Shown: positions 17,909 through 28,312, counted from the stretch's first letter. The stretch is 64,000 nt of DNA from Nesterenkonia halophila (GCF_009467795.1 NZ_WIAX01000012.1:124001-188000), one strand, 5' to 3'. Numbers and translations: made by a program. The notes: generated by a model from the letters alone, not told the origin.

Positions 17909-18261
17909 GCCGGCGCCGGAACCTCCGCCGTCGTCGGACGTCATCCTCCGCACGGTCCGGTCCTCCCGATCTGCTCATCTGAGCACTGCTGACCCGCGGC
18001 GCCGGCCGGGCGGGTCCCGCATTCCGGGCCGTCACCCAGCACCCTCCCCTGGCGCGCGACGGCGGCGAGGAGGAGGATGGGGACCGAGGGTCCGACGCCC
18101 GCCGGAGGCTCCGACCTCAGAGGGATCATGCGCTCTCGTGAGCGTTCGACGATCCCCACATGATGCGAGACACAGAGGCTGTGCGGCGGTACTCTGGACG
18201 GGCGCGGCACGACGATGTGCGGCCTCTCTTCGTCATCCGTAGACACCTTGGAGGAACTTCA
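17909..18261 (+). promoter_or_regulatory. serB-tkt intergenic region with tkt promoter
   Basis: No gene is supported in these 353 bp. The best promoter is GAGACA at 18167-18172 and TACTCT at 18190-18195, 17 bp apart, giving a tkt leader of about 60 nt. GGAGGA lies 7 nt upstream of the GTG at 18262. I see no clear serB terminator; the rest is G+C-rich DNA with weak inverted repeats. Confidence 0.55.
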
Positions 18262-20394
18262 GTGACCGATACAGCCGTGAACGACTCCGCCGTCTTCACC
18301 GATCTCGATCGGCGGGCCGTGGACACGCTGCGCGTGCTCTCCGCCGACGCGGTGGAGAACAGCCCCGGCGCCGGCCACCCGGGCACGGCCATGTCGCTGG
18401 CCCCGGCCGCTTATCTGCTCTTCCAGCGCGCCATGAAGCACGACCCCGAGGACCCGGAGTGGATCGGCCGCGACCGCTTCATCCTCTCGGCCGGGCACAG
18501 CTCGCTGACGCTGTACCTGCAGCTCTACTTCTCCGGCTACGGCCTGCAGCTCGACGACGTCGCGGCGCTGCGCACCTGGGGCTCGCTGACCCCGGGCCAC
18601 CCGGAGTACGGCCACACCGACGGCGTGGAGATGACCACCGGCCCGCTGGGCCAGGGCCTGGCCTCCTCCGTCGGCTTCGCCTACGGCCAGCGCCGCATGC
18701 GCGGCCTGCTGGACCCCGAGGCCCCGGCCGGCGAGTCCCCGTTCGACCACAGCGTCTTCGTCATCGCCTCCGACGGCGACCTCGAGGAGGGCGTGACCTC
18801 CGAGGCCTCCTCGCTGGCCGGCCACCAGGAGCTCGGCAACCTCGTGGTGATCTGGGACGACAACCGGATCTCCATCGAGGACGACACCGAGATCGCCTTC
18901 ACCGAGGACGTCGAGGCCCGCTACGCCGCCTACGGATGGCACGTGCAGCGCGTCGACTGGACGAAGACCGGCGACTACGTCGAGGACATCGCCGAGCTCG
19001 ACCGCGCTATCGCCGAGGCCAAGGCCGCCACCGACAAGCCCTCGCTGATCGCGCTGCGCACGATCATCGGCTGGCCCGCGCCGACCAAGCAGAACACCGG
19101 CGCGATCCACGGCGCCAAGCTCGGCGGCGAGGAGGTCCAGAGCGTCAAGACGGTCCTGGGCTTCGACCCGGAGCAGAACTTCGTCGTCGAGGACGAGGTC
19201 CTCGCCCACGCCCGTCAGGTCGCCGACCGCGGCGCGGCGGCGCGCCGCGAGTGGGACACCGCCTACCAGGCCTGGCGCGAGGCCAACCCGGAGAACGCGC
19301 AGCTGCTCGACCGGCTGCAGGCCGGCGAGCTGCCGGAGGACTGGGAGCAGGCGCTGCCGGAGTTCCCGGCCGGCGACGCGCTGGCCACCCGTGCCGCCTC
19401 GGGCAAGGTCCTCAACGCCATCGGCGAGGTGCTGCCGGAGCTGTGGGGAGGCTCGGCCGACCTCGCCGGCTCCAACAACACGCTGATCACCGAGTCGCCG
19501 TCGTTCGTCCCGGAGAGCCGCTCGACCTCGAAGTTCGCCGGCAACCCCTATGGACGGAACCTGCACTTCGGCGTCCGCGAGCACGCCGCGGCGGCGATCA
19601 CCAACGGCATCTCGCTGTCGACGCCGCTGCGCACCTACGCCGGCACCTTCCTGATCTTCAGCGACTACCAGCGTCCGGCCGTCCGGCTGGCGGCGCTGAT
19701 GGGCGCGGGCTCGATCTTCGTCTGGACCCACGACTCCATCGGCCTCGGCGAGGACGGCCCGACCCACCAGCCGGTCGAGCAGCTCTCCAGCCTGCGGGCC
19801 ATCCCCGGCCTGGACGTCGTCCGGCCCGGTGACCCGAACGAGGTCGCCGTCGCCTGGCGCGAGGTCCTCAAGCGCGCGGACCGGCCGGCAGGCCTGGCGC
19901 TGACCCGCCAGGGCATCCCGACCTTCGAGCGCGGCGCCGGCGAGGCCACCGCCGAGGCCTTCGGCTCGGTGGAGGGCGCCGCGAAGGGCGCCTACGTGCT
20001 GGCCGAGGCCGTCCGCGACGGCGCCGTGGTCACTCCGGACGTGCTGCTGATCGGCACCGGCTCCGAGGTCCACCTGGCCGTGGAGGCCCGCGAGCAGCTG
20101 GCCTCGACGGGCGTCGCCGCCCGCGTGATCTCCATGCCCTCGCAGGAGTGGTTCGCCGAGCAGACCGCGGAGTACCGCGAGCAGGTGCTGCCGGCTGCGG
20201 TGAAGGCCCGCGTCTCGGTCGAGGCCGCCCACCCGCAGGGCTGGCGCGAGATCGTCGGCGACGCCGGTCGGATCGTCGGTCTGGACCACTTCGGCGCCTC
20301 CGCCGACTACAAGACGCTCTACCGCGAGTTCGGCATCACCACGGAGGCCGTCGCCGCGGCCGCCGAGGAGTCCATCGCCGCCGCGTCGAGCTGA
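18262..20394 (+). CDS. tkt: Transketolase
   Basis: 710 aa. A TPP-dependent enzyme of the non-oxidative pentose phosphate pathway. The TPP motif region is DGDLEEGVTSEA to WDDNRI (about residues 170-195). The N-terminal GAGHPGTAMSLAP and HSSLTLYLQLYF blocks and the pyrimidine-domain FGVREHAAAAITNG (about 434) and HDSIGLGEDGPTHQP blocks are all present. The GTG at 18262 follows GGAGGAACTTCA. It leads the plus-strand tkt-tal-pgi-zwf-opcA-pgl set. Hairpins after tkt and tal suggest differential expression within the set. Confidence 0.97.
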   Translation: MTDTAVNDSAVFTDLDRRAVDTLRVLSADAVENSPGAGHPGTAMSLAPAAYLLFQRAMKHDPEDPEWIGRDRFILSAGHSSLTLYLQLYFSGYGLQLDDVAALRTWGSLTPGHPEYGHTDGVEMTTGPLGQGLASSVGFAYGQRRMRGLLDPEAPAGESPFDHSVFVIASDGDLEEGVTSEASSLAGHQELGNLVVIWDDNRISIEDDTEIAFTEDVEARYAAYGWHVQRVDWTKTGDYVEDIAELDRAIAEAKAATDKPSLIALRTIIGWPAPTKQNTGAIHGAKLGGEEVQSVKTVLGFDPEQNFVVEDEVLAHARQVADRGAAARREWDTAYQAWREANPENAQLLDRLQAGELPEDWEQALPEFPAGDALATRAASGKVLNAIGEVLPELWGGSADLAGSNNTLITESPSFVPESRSTSKFAGNPYGRNLHFGVREHAAAAITNGISLSTPLRTYAGTFLIFSDYQRPAVRLAALMGAGSIFVWTHDSIGLGEDGPTHQPVEQLSSLRAIPGLDVVRPGDPNEVAVAWREVLKRADRPAGLALTRQGIPTFERGAGEATAEAFGSVEGAAKGAYVLAEAVRDGAVVTPDVLLIGTGSEVHLAVEAREQLASTGVAARVISMPSQEWFAEQTAEYREQVLPAAVKARVSVEAAHPQGWREIVGDAGRIVGLDHFGASADYKTLYREFGITTEAVAAAAEESIAAASS

Positions 20395-20425
20395 GCCGCG
20401 TCGCCCTGATCCGCCTCCGGATCGT

Positions 20426-20454
20426 CCGTGCCCCGGCCCCGCGCCGGGGCACGG
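20426..20454 (+). terminator. Hairpin after tkt
   Basis: A perfect 12-bp stem, CCGTGCCCCGGC with GCCGGGGCACGG, around a 5-nt loop. There is no U-tract. It could terminate some tkt transcripts or protect their 3' ends before tal. Confidence 0.6.
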
Positions 20455-20540
20455 AGGGCATCGGGAACAGCCCGCCGACTGCACAGCGTTCATACCGGGG
20501 AGACGTCCGCTGACGCCGCCCCGCCGACAGGAGACATTCC

Positions 20541-21683
20541 ATGACTGCGAATCCTGAGACCACCACTGCGAACCCGAACACCCAGGCCCTCTCCGACCTC
20601 GGGGTCTCGATCTGGCTGGACGACCTCTCCCGCGAGCGGCTCAACGCGGGCGAGCTGCCCACGCTCATCGCCGGGCGGAACGTGGTCGGCGTGACCACCA
20701 ACCCGACCATCTTCGAGAACGCCCTGAAGAACGGCGAGGCCTACGAGCAGCAGCTCGCCGAGCTGGCCTCCGCCGGCGCCGACGCCGAGAAGGCCGTCTA
20801 CGAGATCACCACCGACGACGTCCGCCAGGCCTGCGACGTCTTCGCCGACGTGCACTCGGCCACCGACGGCGTCGACGGCCGGGTCTCCATCGAGGTCGAC
20901 CCGCGTCTGGCCCGCGACACCGAGGGCACCATCGCCCAGGCGCGGCAGCTGTACGAGGCCGTCGGCCGCGAGAACGTGATGATCAAGATCCCGGCCACCG
21001 TCGAGGGCCTCGAGGCCATCTCGACCGTGCTGGCCGACGGCATCAGCGTCAACGTCACGCTGGTCTTCTCGCTGGAGCGCTACCGCGCGGTGATCAACGC
21101 CTTCATGCTGGGGCTGGAGAAGGCGCTGGAGAACGGCCACGACATCTCCCGCATCCATTCGGTGGCCTCGTTCTTCGTCTCCCGCGTGGACGCCGAGGTC
21201 GACAAGCGGCTGGAGCTCGCCGCCGAGGAGGGCAAGCAGGACGCCGCGTCGCTGCGCAGCCAGGCCGCCATCGCCAACGCGCGGCTGGCCCACCAGATCG
21301 CCGGGGAGTCCTTCGGCTCCGAGCGCTGGCAGGCCCTCGCCGACCGCGGCGGCCACCCGCAGCGCCTGCTGCTGGCCTCCACCGGCACCAAGGACCCGAA
21401 CCTCTCGGACACGCTCTACGTGACTGAGCTGGCCGGCGCCGGGGTCGTCAACACCATGCCGGAGAAGACGCTGGAGGCGCTGGCCGACCACGGCACCGTC
21501 GACGGCGACACCCTCTCCGACACGTACGTGGAGGCCAACCGCGTCCTCGACGGCATCTCCGCGATGGGCATCTCCTACCGCGACGTCGTCGACACGCTCG
21601 AGGCCGAGGGCGTCGAGAAGTTCGAGAAGTCCTGGGAGGGGCTGCTCGACACCATCACCGAGGGCCTGCGGCGCAACAGCTGA
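20541..21683 (+). CDS. tal: Transaldolase
   Basis: 380 aa, the long actinobacterial transaldolase type. The Schiff-base lysine is Lys149 in [13 protein letters not shown]. The substrate-binding blocks [13 protein letters not shown] (about 50-62) and [14 protein letters not shown] (about 213-226) are intact. AGGAGA lies about 8 nt before the ATG. It sits 146 bp after tkt and is followed by an 18-bp terminator stem. Confidence 0.97.
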   Translation: MTANPETTTANPNTQALSDLGVSIWLDDLSRERLNAGELPTLIAGRNVVGVTTNPTIFENALKNGEAYEQQLAELASAGADAEKAVYEITTDDVRQACDVFADVHSATDGVDGRVSIEVDPRLARDTEGTIAQARQLYEAVGRENVMIKIPATVEGLEAISTVLADGISVNVTLVFSLERYRAVINAFMLGLEKALENGHDISRIHSVASFFVSRVDAEVDKRLELAAEEGKQDAASLRSQAAIANARLAHQIAGESFGSERWQALADRGGHPQRLLLASTGTKDPNLSDTLYVTELAGAGVVNTMPEKTLEALADHGTVDGDTLSDTYVEANRVLDGISAMGISYRDVVDTLEAEGVEKFEKSWEGLLDTITEGLRRNS

Positions 21684-21695
21684 GACCCTGCTGAG

Positions 21696-21738
21696 GAGGT
21701 CCTGCCGGTGCGCCGCGGACGCGCACCGGCAGGACCTC
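21696..21738 (+). terminator. Strong hairpin after tal
   Basis: A perfect 18-bp stem (21696-21713 with 21721-21738), loop of 7 nt. It begins 12 bp after the tal stop. Confidence 0.8.
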
Positions 21739-21927
21739 TCAGGAAAGCGCATTCCATCCCACTGTCCCGGGGCCGGCCGGCCCCGGATCGACCCGGCCTG
21801 CGCGGAGCCGCGGGACCGGACCTGCATCGGACACCGCCCTCCCCCACCCCGCCGCCTGCGGCGGACCCGCCCCGGACGACCGGTCCGTCCCCGCACCGAC
21901 CGGCCCCGCTTCGAAAGGATGCACACC

Positions 21928-23577
21928 ATGAGTTCGCTCTCCCTGTCCCTGCGCGGCGCCGCGCGGGAGGCCGTCGATGCCGAGGTCCCCGGCCTCGTCG
22001 ACCACGAGTTCGCCTCCCGTCTGGTCGCGAAGGACCACACCCTGTGGGGCCGCGCCGCGGAGGACGAGGCCGCGAAGCGTCTCGGCTGGGTCGCGCTCTT
22101 CGACGACTCCCGCGCGCTGCTGCCGCGGCTCGAGCAGCTCCGCGCCGAGCTCGCCGATGAGGGGGTGACCCGGGTCGTGCTGGCCGGCATGGGCGGCTCC
22201 TCGCTCGCCCCGGAGGTCATCTGCGCCACCGAGGGCGTGGAGCTGACCGTGCTGGATTCCACCGACCCGCAGCACGTCGCCGCAGTGGTCGCCGAGGACA
22301 TCGAGTCCACGGTGCTGGTCGTCTCCTCGAAGTCCGGCTCCACAGTGGAGACCGACTCGCAGCGGCGCATCGTCCAGCGGGCGATGACCGCCGCCGGCGT
22401 CGATCCGCTGCGCCGGACCGTCGTCGTCACCGACCCCGGGTCCCCGCTGGCCGAGCAGTCTGCGGCCCAGGGCGTGCGTGCCGTCTTCGAGGCCGACGCG
22501 ACGGTGGGCGGACGCTACTCGGCGCTCACCGCCTTCGGCCTGGTCCCCTCGGGGCTCGCCGGCGCCGACGTCGCACAGCTGCTCGACGACGCCGAGGAGG
22601 CCGCGGGCGTGCTGGCCGCCGACGACGCCACCAACCAGGGGCTGCAGCTCGGCGCCGCCGTCGGCGGCACCCGGCCGCTGCGCGACAAGGTGGTCCTCGT
22701 CGACGCCGGCTCCCCGCTGGTCGGCCTGGGGGCCTGGATCGAGCAGCTGCTCGCCGAGTCCACCGGCAAGGAGGGCACCGGCCTGCTGCCGGTCCTCGTC
22801 GCCGACGGCGAGCCCGAGCTGGCCCGCGACGCCGACGACGTGCTCGTCGTCCAGATCGTCGACCCCGACGCCGAGGACGGCACCTCCGTCGACGGCGACC
22901 TCGGCGACACCGTGGCCTCGCCGCACGTCGTGCGCACCGGGGGCAGCCTGGGCGCCCAGTTCGTGCTCTGGGAGGTCGCCACGGCGGTGGCGGGCTCGCT
23001 GCTGGGCATCAATCCCTTCGACCAGCCGGACGTGGAATCCGCCAAGGCCGCCGCGCGCGGCCTGCTGGACTCGCCGGCGCCGCAGGCCGGCCACGCCGTC
23101 GTCGACGGCGCCGTGGAGATCCGCGTCTCCGGCGACGCCGCGCAGGCCGCCGCGGCGACCACCGTCTCCGGTGTGCTCGAGGCGCTGGTCGGGGAGATCC
23201 CGGAGGCCGGCTACCTGGCCGTGATGGCCTATCTGGACCGCACCTCGGAGACCGCGCTGGAGGAGATCCGCCCGGAGCTGGCCCAGCGCGCCGGCCGCCC
23301 GGTGACCTTCGGCTGGGGCCCGCGCTTCCTGCACTCCACCGGCCAGTTCCACAAGGGCGGCCCGCATGTGGGAACCTTCCTGCAGATCACCACCACCGCC
23401 GCCGAGGACGTGGAGGTCCCCGACCGCCCGTTCACGCTGCAGCAGCTCATCGCCGCCCAGGCGGCGGGCGACGCCCAGGTGCTCGCCGACCACGGCATGC
23501 CCGTGGTTCAGCTGCATCTGACCGACCGCGCCGCCGGCCTGCAGCAGATCCTCGACGTCGTCCACTCGCCGTCCTGA
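21928..23577 (+). CDS. pgi: Glucose-6-phosphate isomerase
   Basis: 549 aa. Interconverts glucose-6-phosphate and fructose-6-phosphate. The SIS-domain blocks are present: VVLAGMGGSSLAPEV near residue 92, SSKSGSTVETDSQR near 136, and the C-terminal HSTGQFHKGGPHVG. This is the actinobacterial type often found with tal. The ATG at 21928 is preferred over 21919 because GAAAGGA lies about 9 nt upstream. The 190-bp leader region contains a perfect 20-nt palindrome at 21767-21786 that could be an operator or a second hairpin. Confidence 0.95.
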   Translation: MSSLSLSLRGAAREAVDAEVPGLVDHEFASRLVAKDHTLWGRAAEDEAAKRLGWVALFDDSRALLPRLEQLRAELADEGVTRVVLAGMGGSSLAPEVICATEGVELTVLDSTDPQHVAAVVAEDIESTVLVVSSKSGSTVETDSQRRIVQRAMTAAGVDPLRRTVVVTDPGSPLAEQSAAQGVRAVFEADATVGGRYSALTAFGLVPSGLAGADVAQLLDDAEEAAGVLAADDATNQGLQLGAAVGGTRPLRDKVVLVDAGSPLVGLGAWIEQLLAESTGKEGTGLLPVLVADGEPELARDADDVLVVQIVDPDAEDGTSVDGDLGDTVASPHVVRTGGSLGAQFVLWEVATAVAGSLLGINPFDQPDVESAKAAARGLLDSPAPQAGHAVVDGAVEIRVSGDAAQAAAATTVSGVLEALVGEIPEAGYLAVMAYLDRTSETALEEIRPELAQRAGRPVTFGWGPRFLHSTGQFHKGGPHVGTFLQITTTAAEDVEVPDRPFTLQQLIAAQAAGDAQVLADHGMPVVQLHLTDRAAGLQQILDVVHSPS

Positions 23578-23590
23578 CCAGGAGATCCCG

Positions 23591-25225
23591 ATGACCACCA
23601 CGCTTCGGCCCGACGGCCGGGAGCCCGCCGCCCGCCCCGGGACCTCGAGCTCCGGCGGCAACAACCCGCTGCGCGACGTCCGCGACCGACGCCTGAGCCG
23701 CATCGCCGGCCCCAGCGCGATGGTGATGTTCGGCGTCACCGGAGACCTGGCCCGGAAGAAGCTGCTGCCGGCGCTCTATGACCTCGCCAACCGCGGCCTG
23801 CTGCCGCCGAGCTTCTCGCTGGTCGGCTTCGGCCGTCGCGACTGGAGCCACGAGCAGTTCGCCGCCGAGGTCCGCGGCCACGTCGAAGCCTCGGCGCGCA
23901 CCGCCTTCGACGAGACCGTCTGGGAGCAGCTCGCCGCCGGCCTGCGCTTCGTTCCCTCGGAGGGCTTCGACGACGACGACGCCTACCGGCGGCTCGACGA
24001 GACCCTCGAGGAGCTGCGCGTCGCGCGCGGGACGCAGGGCAACCACGCGTTCTACCTGTCGATCCCGCCGAACTCCTTCGAGGCCGTCTGCCAGAAGCTC
24101 TCCTCGCACGGTCTGGCCTCCCGCGACGACGTCGTCGACGCCGGCGCGGCGGCCGGCGCCGGCCGCCGCGCCGAGGCGCCGTGGAGCCGCGTGGTCATCG
24201 AGAAGCCCTTCGGACACGACCTGGCCTCGGCCCGGGAGCTGAACCGCGTCGTCGAGCAGGTCTTCCGCCCCGACTCGGTCTTCCGCATCGACCATTACCT
24301 GGGCAAGGAGACGGTGCAGAACCTGCTGGCGCTGCGCTTCGCCAACCAGCTCTTCGAGCCGCTGTGGAACGCCCAGCACGTCGACCACGTGCAGATCACC
24401 ATGGCCGAGGACATCGGCATCGGCGGCCGCGCCAGCTACTACGACGGCGTCGGCGCGGCCCGCGACGTGATCCAGAACCACCTGCTGCAGCTGCTGGCGC
24501 TGACGGCGATGGAGGAGCCGATCTCCTTCGACGCCGACGACCTGCGCACGGAGAAGGAGAAGGTCCTCGCCGCCGTCCAGATCCCGGAGGACCTCGACGC
24601 CGCCTCGGCCCGGGGGCAGTACACCTCCGGCTGGCAGGGCGGCGAGCAGGTCGTCGGGTTCCTCGACGAGGAGGGCTTCAACCCCGCGTCGAAGACGGAG
24701 ACCTTCGCGGCGCTGAAGCTGGACATCAACACCCGCCGCTGGTCGGGGGTGCCCTTCTACCTCCGGGCCGGCAAGCGCCTCGGCCGGCGGGTCACCGAGA
24801 TCGCCGTGGTCTTCAAGCGGGCTCCCAACCTGCTCTTCCGCGACCACGACGACTCCGAGTTCGGGCAGAACGCGGTGGTCATCCGCATCCAGCCCGACGA
24901 GGGCGCCACGATCCGCTTCGCCTCCAAAGTGCCCGGCACACAGATGGAGGTCCGCGATGTGACGATGGACTTCGGCTACGGCCATGCGTTCACCGAGGAC
25001 AGCCCCGAGGCCTACGAGCGGCTCATCCTGGACGTGCTGCTCGGCGAGCCGCCGCTGTTCCCCCGGCACCAGGAGGTCGAGCTCTCCTGGAAGATCCTCG
25101 ACCCGTTCGAGGATCACTGGGCGTCCCTGGATGCTCAGCCCGAGCCCTACTCCCCCGGCAGCTGGGGCCCCGATTCGGCCCATGAGCTGCTGGCCCGCGA
25201 CGGACGCACCTGGCGCCGGCCGTAG
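23591..25225 (+). CDS. zwf: Glucose-6-phosphate 1-dehydrogenase
   Basis: 544 aa. The first oxidative pentose phosphate step. The dinucleotide fold starts with FGVTGDLARKKLLPALYDL (about 45-63). The catalytic signature RIDHYLGKETVQN is near residue 233, and EKPFGHD lies upstream of it. The first 35 residues are low-complexity. AGGAGATCCCG precedes the ATG, and only 13 bp separate it from pgi. A Gly/Ala/Arg-rich insert near residue 185 (AAGAGRRAEA) is longer than usual. Confidence 0.97.
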   Translation: MTTTLRPDGREPAARPGTSSSGGNNPLRDVRDRRLSRIAGPSAMVMFGVTGDLARKKLLPALYDLANRGLLPPSFSLVGFGRRDWSHEQFAAEVRGHVEASARTAFDETVWEQLAAGLRFVPSEGFDDDDAYRRLDETLEELRVARGTQGNHAFYLSIPPNSFEAVCQKLSSHGLASRDDVVDAGAAAGAGRRAEAPWSRVVIEKPFGHDLASARELNRVVEQVFRPDSVFRIDHYLGKETVQNLLALRFANQLFEPLWNAQHVDHVQITMAEDIGIGGRASYYDGVGAARDVIQNHLLQLLALTAMEEPISFDADDLRTEKEKVLAAVQIPEDLDAASARGQYTSGWQGGEQVVGFLDEEGFNPASKTETFAALKLDINTRRWSGVPFYLRAGKRLGRRVTEIAVVFKRAPNLLFRDHDDSEFGQNAVVIRIQPDEGATIRFASKVPGTQMEVRDVTMDFGYGHAFTEDSPEAYERLILDVLLGEPPLFPRHQEVELSWKILDPFEDHWASLDAQPEPYSPGSWGPDSAHELLARDGRTWRRP

Positions 25226-25247
25226 GCGCAGACCCTAGGAGACAGCC

Positions 25248-26207
25248 GTGATCGTAGACATCCCCGACACCACCACCTCCAAGGTCGCCAAGCAGCTGAA
25301 CCAGCTGCGCGAGGCCGGAGGCGTCGTCGCCCTCACTCGTGTGCTGACGCTGGTGATCCTCACCTCAGAGGACAACGCCGAGCCGGCCATCGAGGCGGCC
25401 AATCTGGCCTCCCGCGAGCATCCCTGCCGCATCATCGTGCTGGCCACCGGCGACGCCTCGCAGCCGACCCATCTGGACGCGCAGATCCGCGTCGGCGGCG
25501 ACGCCGGCGCCTCCGAGGTCATCGTGCTGCGCGGCTCCGGCGAGCTCGCCGAGCACAGCGAGGCCATGGTCTCGGCGCTGCTGCTGCCGGACGCGCCGAT
25601 CGTCGCCTGGTGGGCCGACGACATCCCGCCGAAGGTCAGCGAGACCTCCATCGGCCGGCTGGCCCACCGGCGCATCACCGACACGGCGAAGGACCCGCGC
25701 CCGCTCCAGGCGCTGCGCACGCTCGCCGCGAGCTACACCGACGGCGACTCGGACCTCGCCTGGACGCGGCTCACCGGCTGGCGCGTGCAGCTGGCCAGCA
25801 TCCTGGACACGCTCGATCCCGCCTCGGTCACCGAGGTCACCGTCGAGACCGCCCCGGAGCTGCCCAGCGCGGCGCTGCTGGCCTCCTGGCTGCAACGCTC
25901 CCTGCGGGTGCCGGTGACCCTGCACCGCGACGATGTCGGACGCTTCCAGGCGCTCTCCGCAGTGCGGCTGCACACCGCCGACGGCGACGTCGTCCTCTCC
26001 CGGCCGCAGGGCGACATCGCCGACCTGCACCTGCCCGAGGTGCCGGTGCAGCGGGTGCCGCTGCCGCTGCGCACGCTGGAGGACTGCCTGGCCGAGGAGC
26101 TCCGCCGGCTCGACGCCGACGAGGTCTTCGGCGAGGTGCTCACCCGGGGTCTGGCCCACACCGACCTGGGAGACTGCCTCGAGCAGTCTCCGCCGTCCGC
26201 CGGCTGA
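25248..26207 (+). CDS. opcA: Glucose-6-phosphate dehydrogenase assembly protein OpcA
   Basis: 319 aa. OpcA supports assembly and activity of Zwf and is encoded directly after it in Actinomycetota and cyanobacteria. Family blocks include MIVDIPDTTTSKVAKQLN at the start, EDNAEPAIEAANLASREHPCR, PDAPIVAWWADDIP near 120, and LGRLAHRRITD-like sequence after it. The start is a GTG at 25248 with AGGAGACAGCC upstream, 22 bp after zwf. Confidence 0.95.
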   Translation: MIVDIPDTTTSKVAKQLNQLREAGGVVALTRVLTLVILTSEDNAEPAIEAANLASREHPCRIIVLATGDASQPTHLDAQIRVGGDAGASEVIVLRGSGELAEHSEAMVSALLLPDAPIVAWWADDIPPKVSETSIGRLAHRRITDTAKDPRPLQALRTLAASYTDGDSDLAWTRLTGWRVQLASILDTLDPASVTEVTVETAPELPSAALLASWLQRSLRVPVTLHRDDVGRFQALSAVRLHTADGDVVLSRPQGDIADLHLPEVPVQRVPLPLRTLEDCLAEELRRLDADEVFGEVLTRGLAHTDLGDCLEQSPPSAG

Positions 26208-26259
26208 CCCGTCCGGTCGGCCCCGCCGACCTTCGCCGATCCCGAACAGGAGCGACTGC

Positions 26260-27048
26260 ATGACGATCGAGGGCCACACCGACCTGCCCGCGCCCCGGAC
26301 CGAGATCTTCGCCGACAAGGACGCGCTCTGCGCGTCCGTGGCCGAGCGGCTGGTCGTGCTGCTGCGCAGCACTGTCGCGGCCGACGGCGTCGCGCATGTC
26401 GCGCTGACCGGCGGCGGCGCCGGCATCGGCACGCTCGCGGCGGTCTCCGAGCTGCTGCGCGGCGACGCCTCCGCCGCCCCCGACTGGCGGGCGGTCCACA
26501 TCTGGTGGGGCGACGAGCGGCTGCTGCCGGCCGACGACGCCGAGCGCAATGCCCAGCAGGCGCGCGAAGCGCTGCTGGACGAGCTGCTCCACGACCACGG
26601 GCTGCCGGAGGCGAACATCCACCCGATGGCCGCGACCGAGCAGACCGAATCCCCGGACGAGGGCGCCGAGCGCTACGCCGCCGAGCTGGCCTCCCACGCC
26701 GCCGCCGGCGCGGAGCTGCCGAGCTTCGCCGTCGTGCTGCTCGGCGTCGGGCCCGACGGCCACGTGGCCAGCCTCTTCCCCGGGCGGGAGGCGCTGGCGG
26801 CGACCGGACGGAGCACCGTCGGCGAGCACGACTCCCCCAAGCCGCCGCCGGCGCGGATCTCGCTGACCTTCGACGCGATCCACTCCGCCCGCCGGGTGTG
26901 GACCGTCGTCGCCGGCGCCGACAAGGCCGAGGCCGTCGGCCGCGCCTTCGAGAGCGCGACGCCGGTCGAGGAGATCCCCGCGAAGAACGCCCGCGGCGCC
27001 GAGGAGACGGTCTGGCACGTCGACGCGGCGGCCGCCGCACACCTCTGA
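26260..27048 (+). CDS. pgl: 6-phosphogluconolactonase
   Basis: 262 aa. Hydrolyses 6-phosphogluconolactone, the product of Zwf. Key blocks are LTGGGAGI near residue 48, IWWGDERLLPADDAERN near 84-100, and GPDGHVASLFPG near 164 (the family usually has GHTASLFPG). ACAGGAGCGACTGC precedes the ATG. It ends the oxidative branch zwf-opcA-pgl and converges on secG through a 27-bp terminator stem. Confidence 0.95.
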   Translation: MTIEGHTDLPAPRTEIFADKDALCASVAERLVVLLRSTVAADGVAHVALTGGGAGIGTLAAVSELLRGDASAAPDWRAVHIWWGDERLLPADDAERNAQQAREALLDELLHDHGLPEANIHPMAATEQTESPDEGAERYAAELASHAAAGAELPSFAVVLLGVGPDGHVASLFPGREALAATGRSTVGEHDSPKPPPARISLTFDAIHSARRVWTVVAGADKAEAVGRAFESATPVEEIPAKNARGAEETVWHVDAAAAAHL

Positions 27049-27070
27049 CTCCCACGGCCGGGGCGCCGCC

Positions 27071-27128
27071 CGGACATGACGAGGGCCCTCCTGCTCCAGG
27101 CGGAGCGGGAGGGCCCTCGTCGTGTCCG
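27071..27128. terminator. Bidirectional terminator between pgl and secG
   Basis: A 27-bp stem (27071-27097 with 27102-27128), all Watson-Crick except two G-U pairs, with a 4-nt loop. It lies between convergent genes and contains the GACGAGGG...CCCTCGTC ends shared with other terminators here. Confidence 0.9.
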
Positions 27129-27166
27129 GGCGACGGTCTCGAGGCCGGCGCCGGCCGATCAGCGGT

Positions 27167-27418
27167 TCAGGCGTCGGCGGTCACGCCGATGAGCAGCCCC
27201 AGAGTGAGGATGATCACTCCCCAGAGCACGCCCAGGGTGATCGTCAGCCGATTCAGGTTGCGCTCGGCGACGCCGGAGGCTCCCAGCGAGGACGTCACGC
27301 CGCCGCCGAACATGTCGGACATGCCCCCGCCGCGTCCCTTGTGCAGCAGGATCAGCATGATCAGCAGCACGCTGATGACGGCCAGGGAGACCTGGAGTGC
27401 GATGGTCAGGAGAGACAC
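27167..27418 (-). CDS. secG: Preprotein translocase subunit SecG
   Basis: 83 aa. Two membrane helices (about 5-25 and 57-78) flank the cytosolic loop LLHKGRGGGMSDMFGGG, the classic SecG signature. It forms the SecYEG channel. The GTG start at 27418 is preceded by AAAGGTCGCC. As in many Actinomycetota it follows tpiA, here 48 bp away. Confidence 0.96.
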   Translation of the reverse strand: MSLLTIALQVSLAVISVLLIMLILLHKGRGGGMSDMFGGGVTSSLGASGVAERNLNRLTITLGVLWGVIILTLGLLIGVTADA

Positions 27419-27466
27419 GGCGACCTTTCGTCGACGGCGGGCAGGTCAACAGATACCAGGATAATC

Positions 27467-28282
27467 CTAGTCGGTCACCAGATGCTTCTCGAACGTGGCG
27501 ATCTTGGCGAACTCCTCGGCGTCCAGGCTCGCCCCGCCGACCAGCGCGCCGTCGACGTCGGCCCCGGTCAGGATCGAGGCGACGTTCTTCGACTTCACCG
27601 AGCCGCCGTAGAGCAGCCGGACGCCGTCGGCGAACTCGGCCGAGTACGTCGCCGCCAGGTGCTTGCGGATCGCCTCGGCCATCTCCTGGGCGTCCTCCGG
27701 GCCGGCGACCTCGCCGGTGCCGATGGCCCAGACGGGCTCGTAGGCGACGACCAGCTCGCCCAGCTCCTCGGCGGAGAGGCCCTCCAGGGCGCCGTCCACC
27801 TGCGCCAGCGTGTGGGCGACGTGCTCGCCGGCCGTGCGGACGTCGAGGCCCTCCCCGACGCAGAGCACCGGGGCCAGCCCGTGGCGCAGCGCCGCGCGGA
27901 TCTTGCTGTTGACCGTCGCATCGGTCTCGCCGTGGATCTCGCGCCGCTCGGAGTGGCCGATCAGCACCTGCGAGCAGCCCAGCTTGTCCAGGAACTGCCC
28001 GGAGATGTCACCGGTGAAGGCGCCGGAGTCCTGGTCGGAGAGGTCCTGGGCGCCGTACTCCACGGCGAGCTTGTCCCCGGCGACCAGCGTCTGGACGCCG
28101 CGCAGATCGGTGAACGGCGGGAAGACCGAGACCTGGACCCGCTCGTAGTCGTGACCGGCGTCGTCGAGCGTCCACGCCAGCTTCTGGACCAGGGCGATCG
28201 CCTGCATGTGGTCCATGCTCATCTTCCAGTTGCCCGCGATCAGCGGGCGGCGGACGAACTGTCCGTCCTTCTGTGCAGTCAT
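27467..28282 (-). CDS. tpiA: Triosephosphate isomerase
   Basis: 271 aa TIM barrel. Catalytic residues are visible: Lys in [10 protein letters not shown] (residue 19), His in [11 protein letters not shown] near 109, and Glu in [13 protein letters not shown] near 179. The phosphate-binding loop YGGSVKSKN is near 220. It lies 30 bp after pgk; GGAAGGAACG sits about 12 nt before the ATG. Confidence 0.98.
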   Translation of the reverse strand: MTAQKDGQFVRRPLIAGNWKMSMDHMQAIALVQKLAWTLDDAGHDYERVQVSVFPPFTDLRGVQTLVAGDKLAVEYGAQDLSDQDSGAFTGDISGQFLDKLGCSQVLIGHSERREIHGETDATVNSKIRAALRHGLAPVLCVGEGLDVRTAGEHVAHTLAQVDGALEGLSAEELGELVVAYEPVWAIGTGEVAGPEDAQEMAEAIRKHLAATYSAEFADGVRLLYGGSVKSKNVASILTGADVDGALVGGASLDAEEFAKIATFEKHLVTD

Positions 28283-28312
28283 GGGGTCTGCCGTTCCTTC
28301 CGTGGGGTTCCG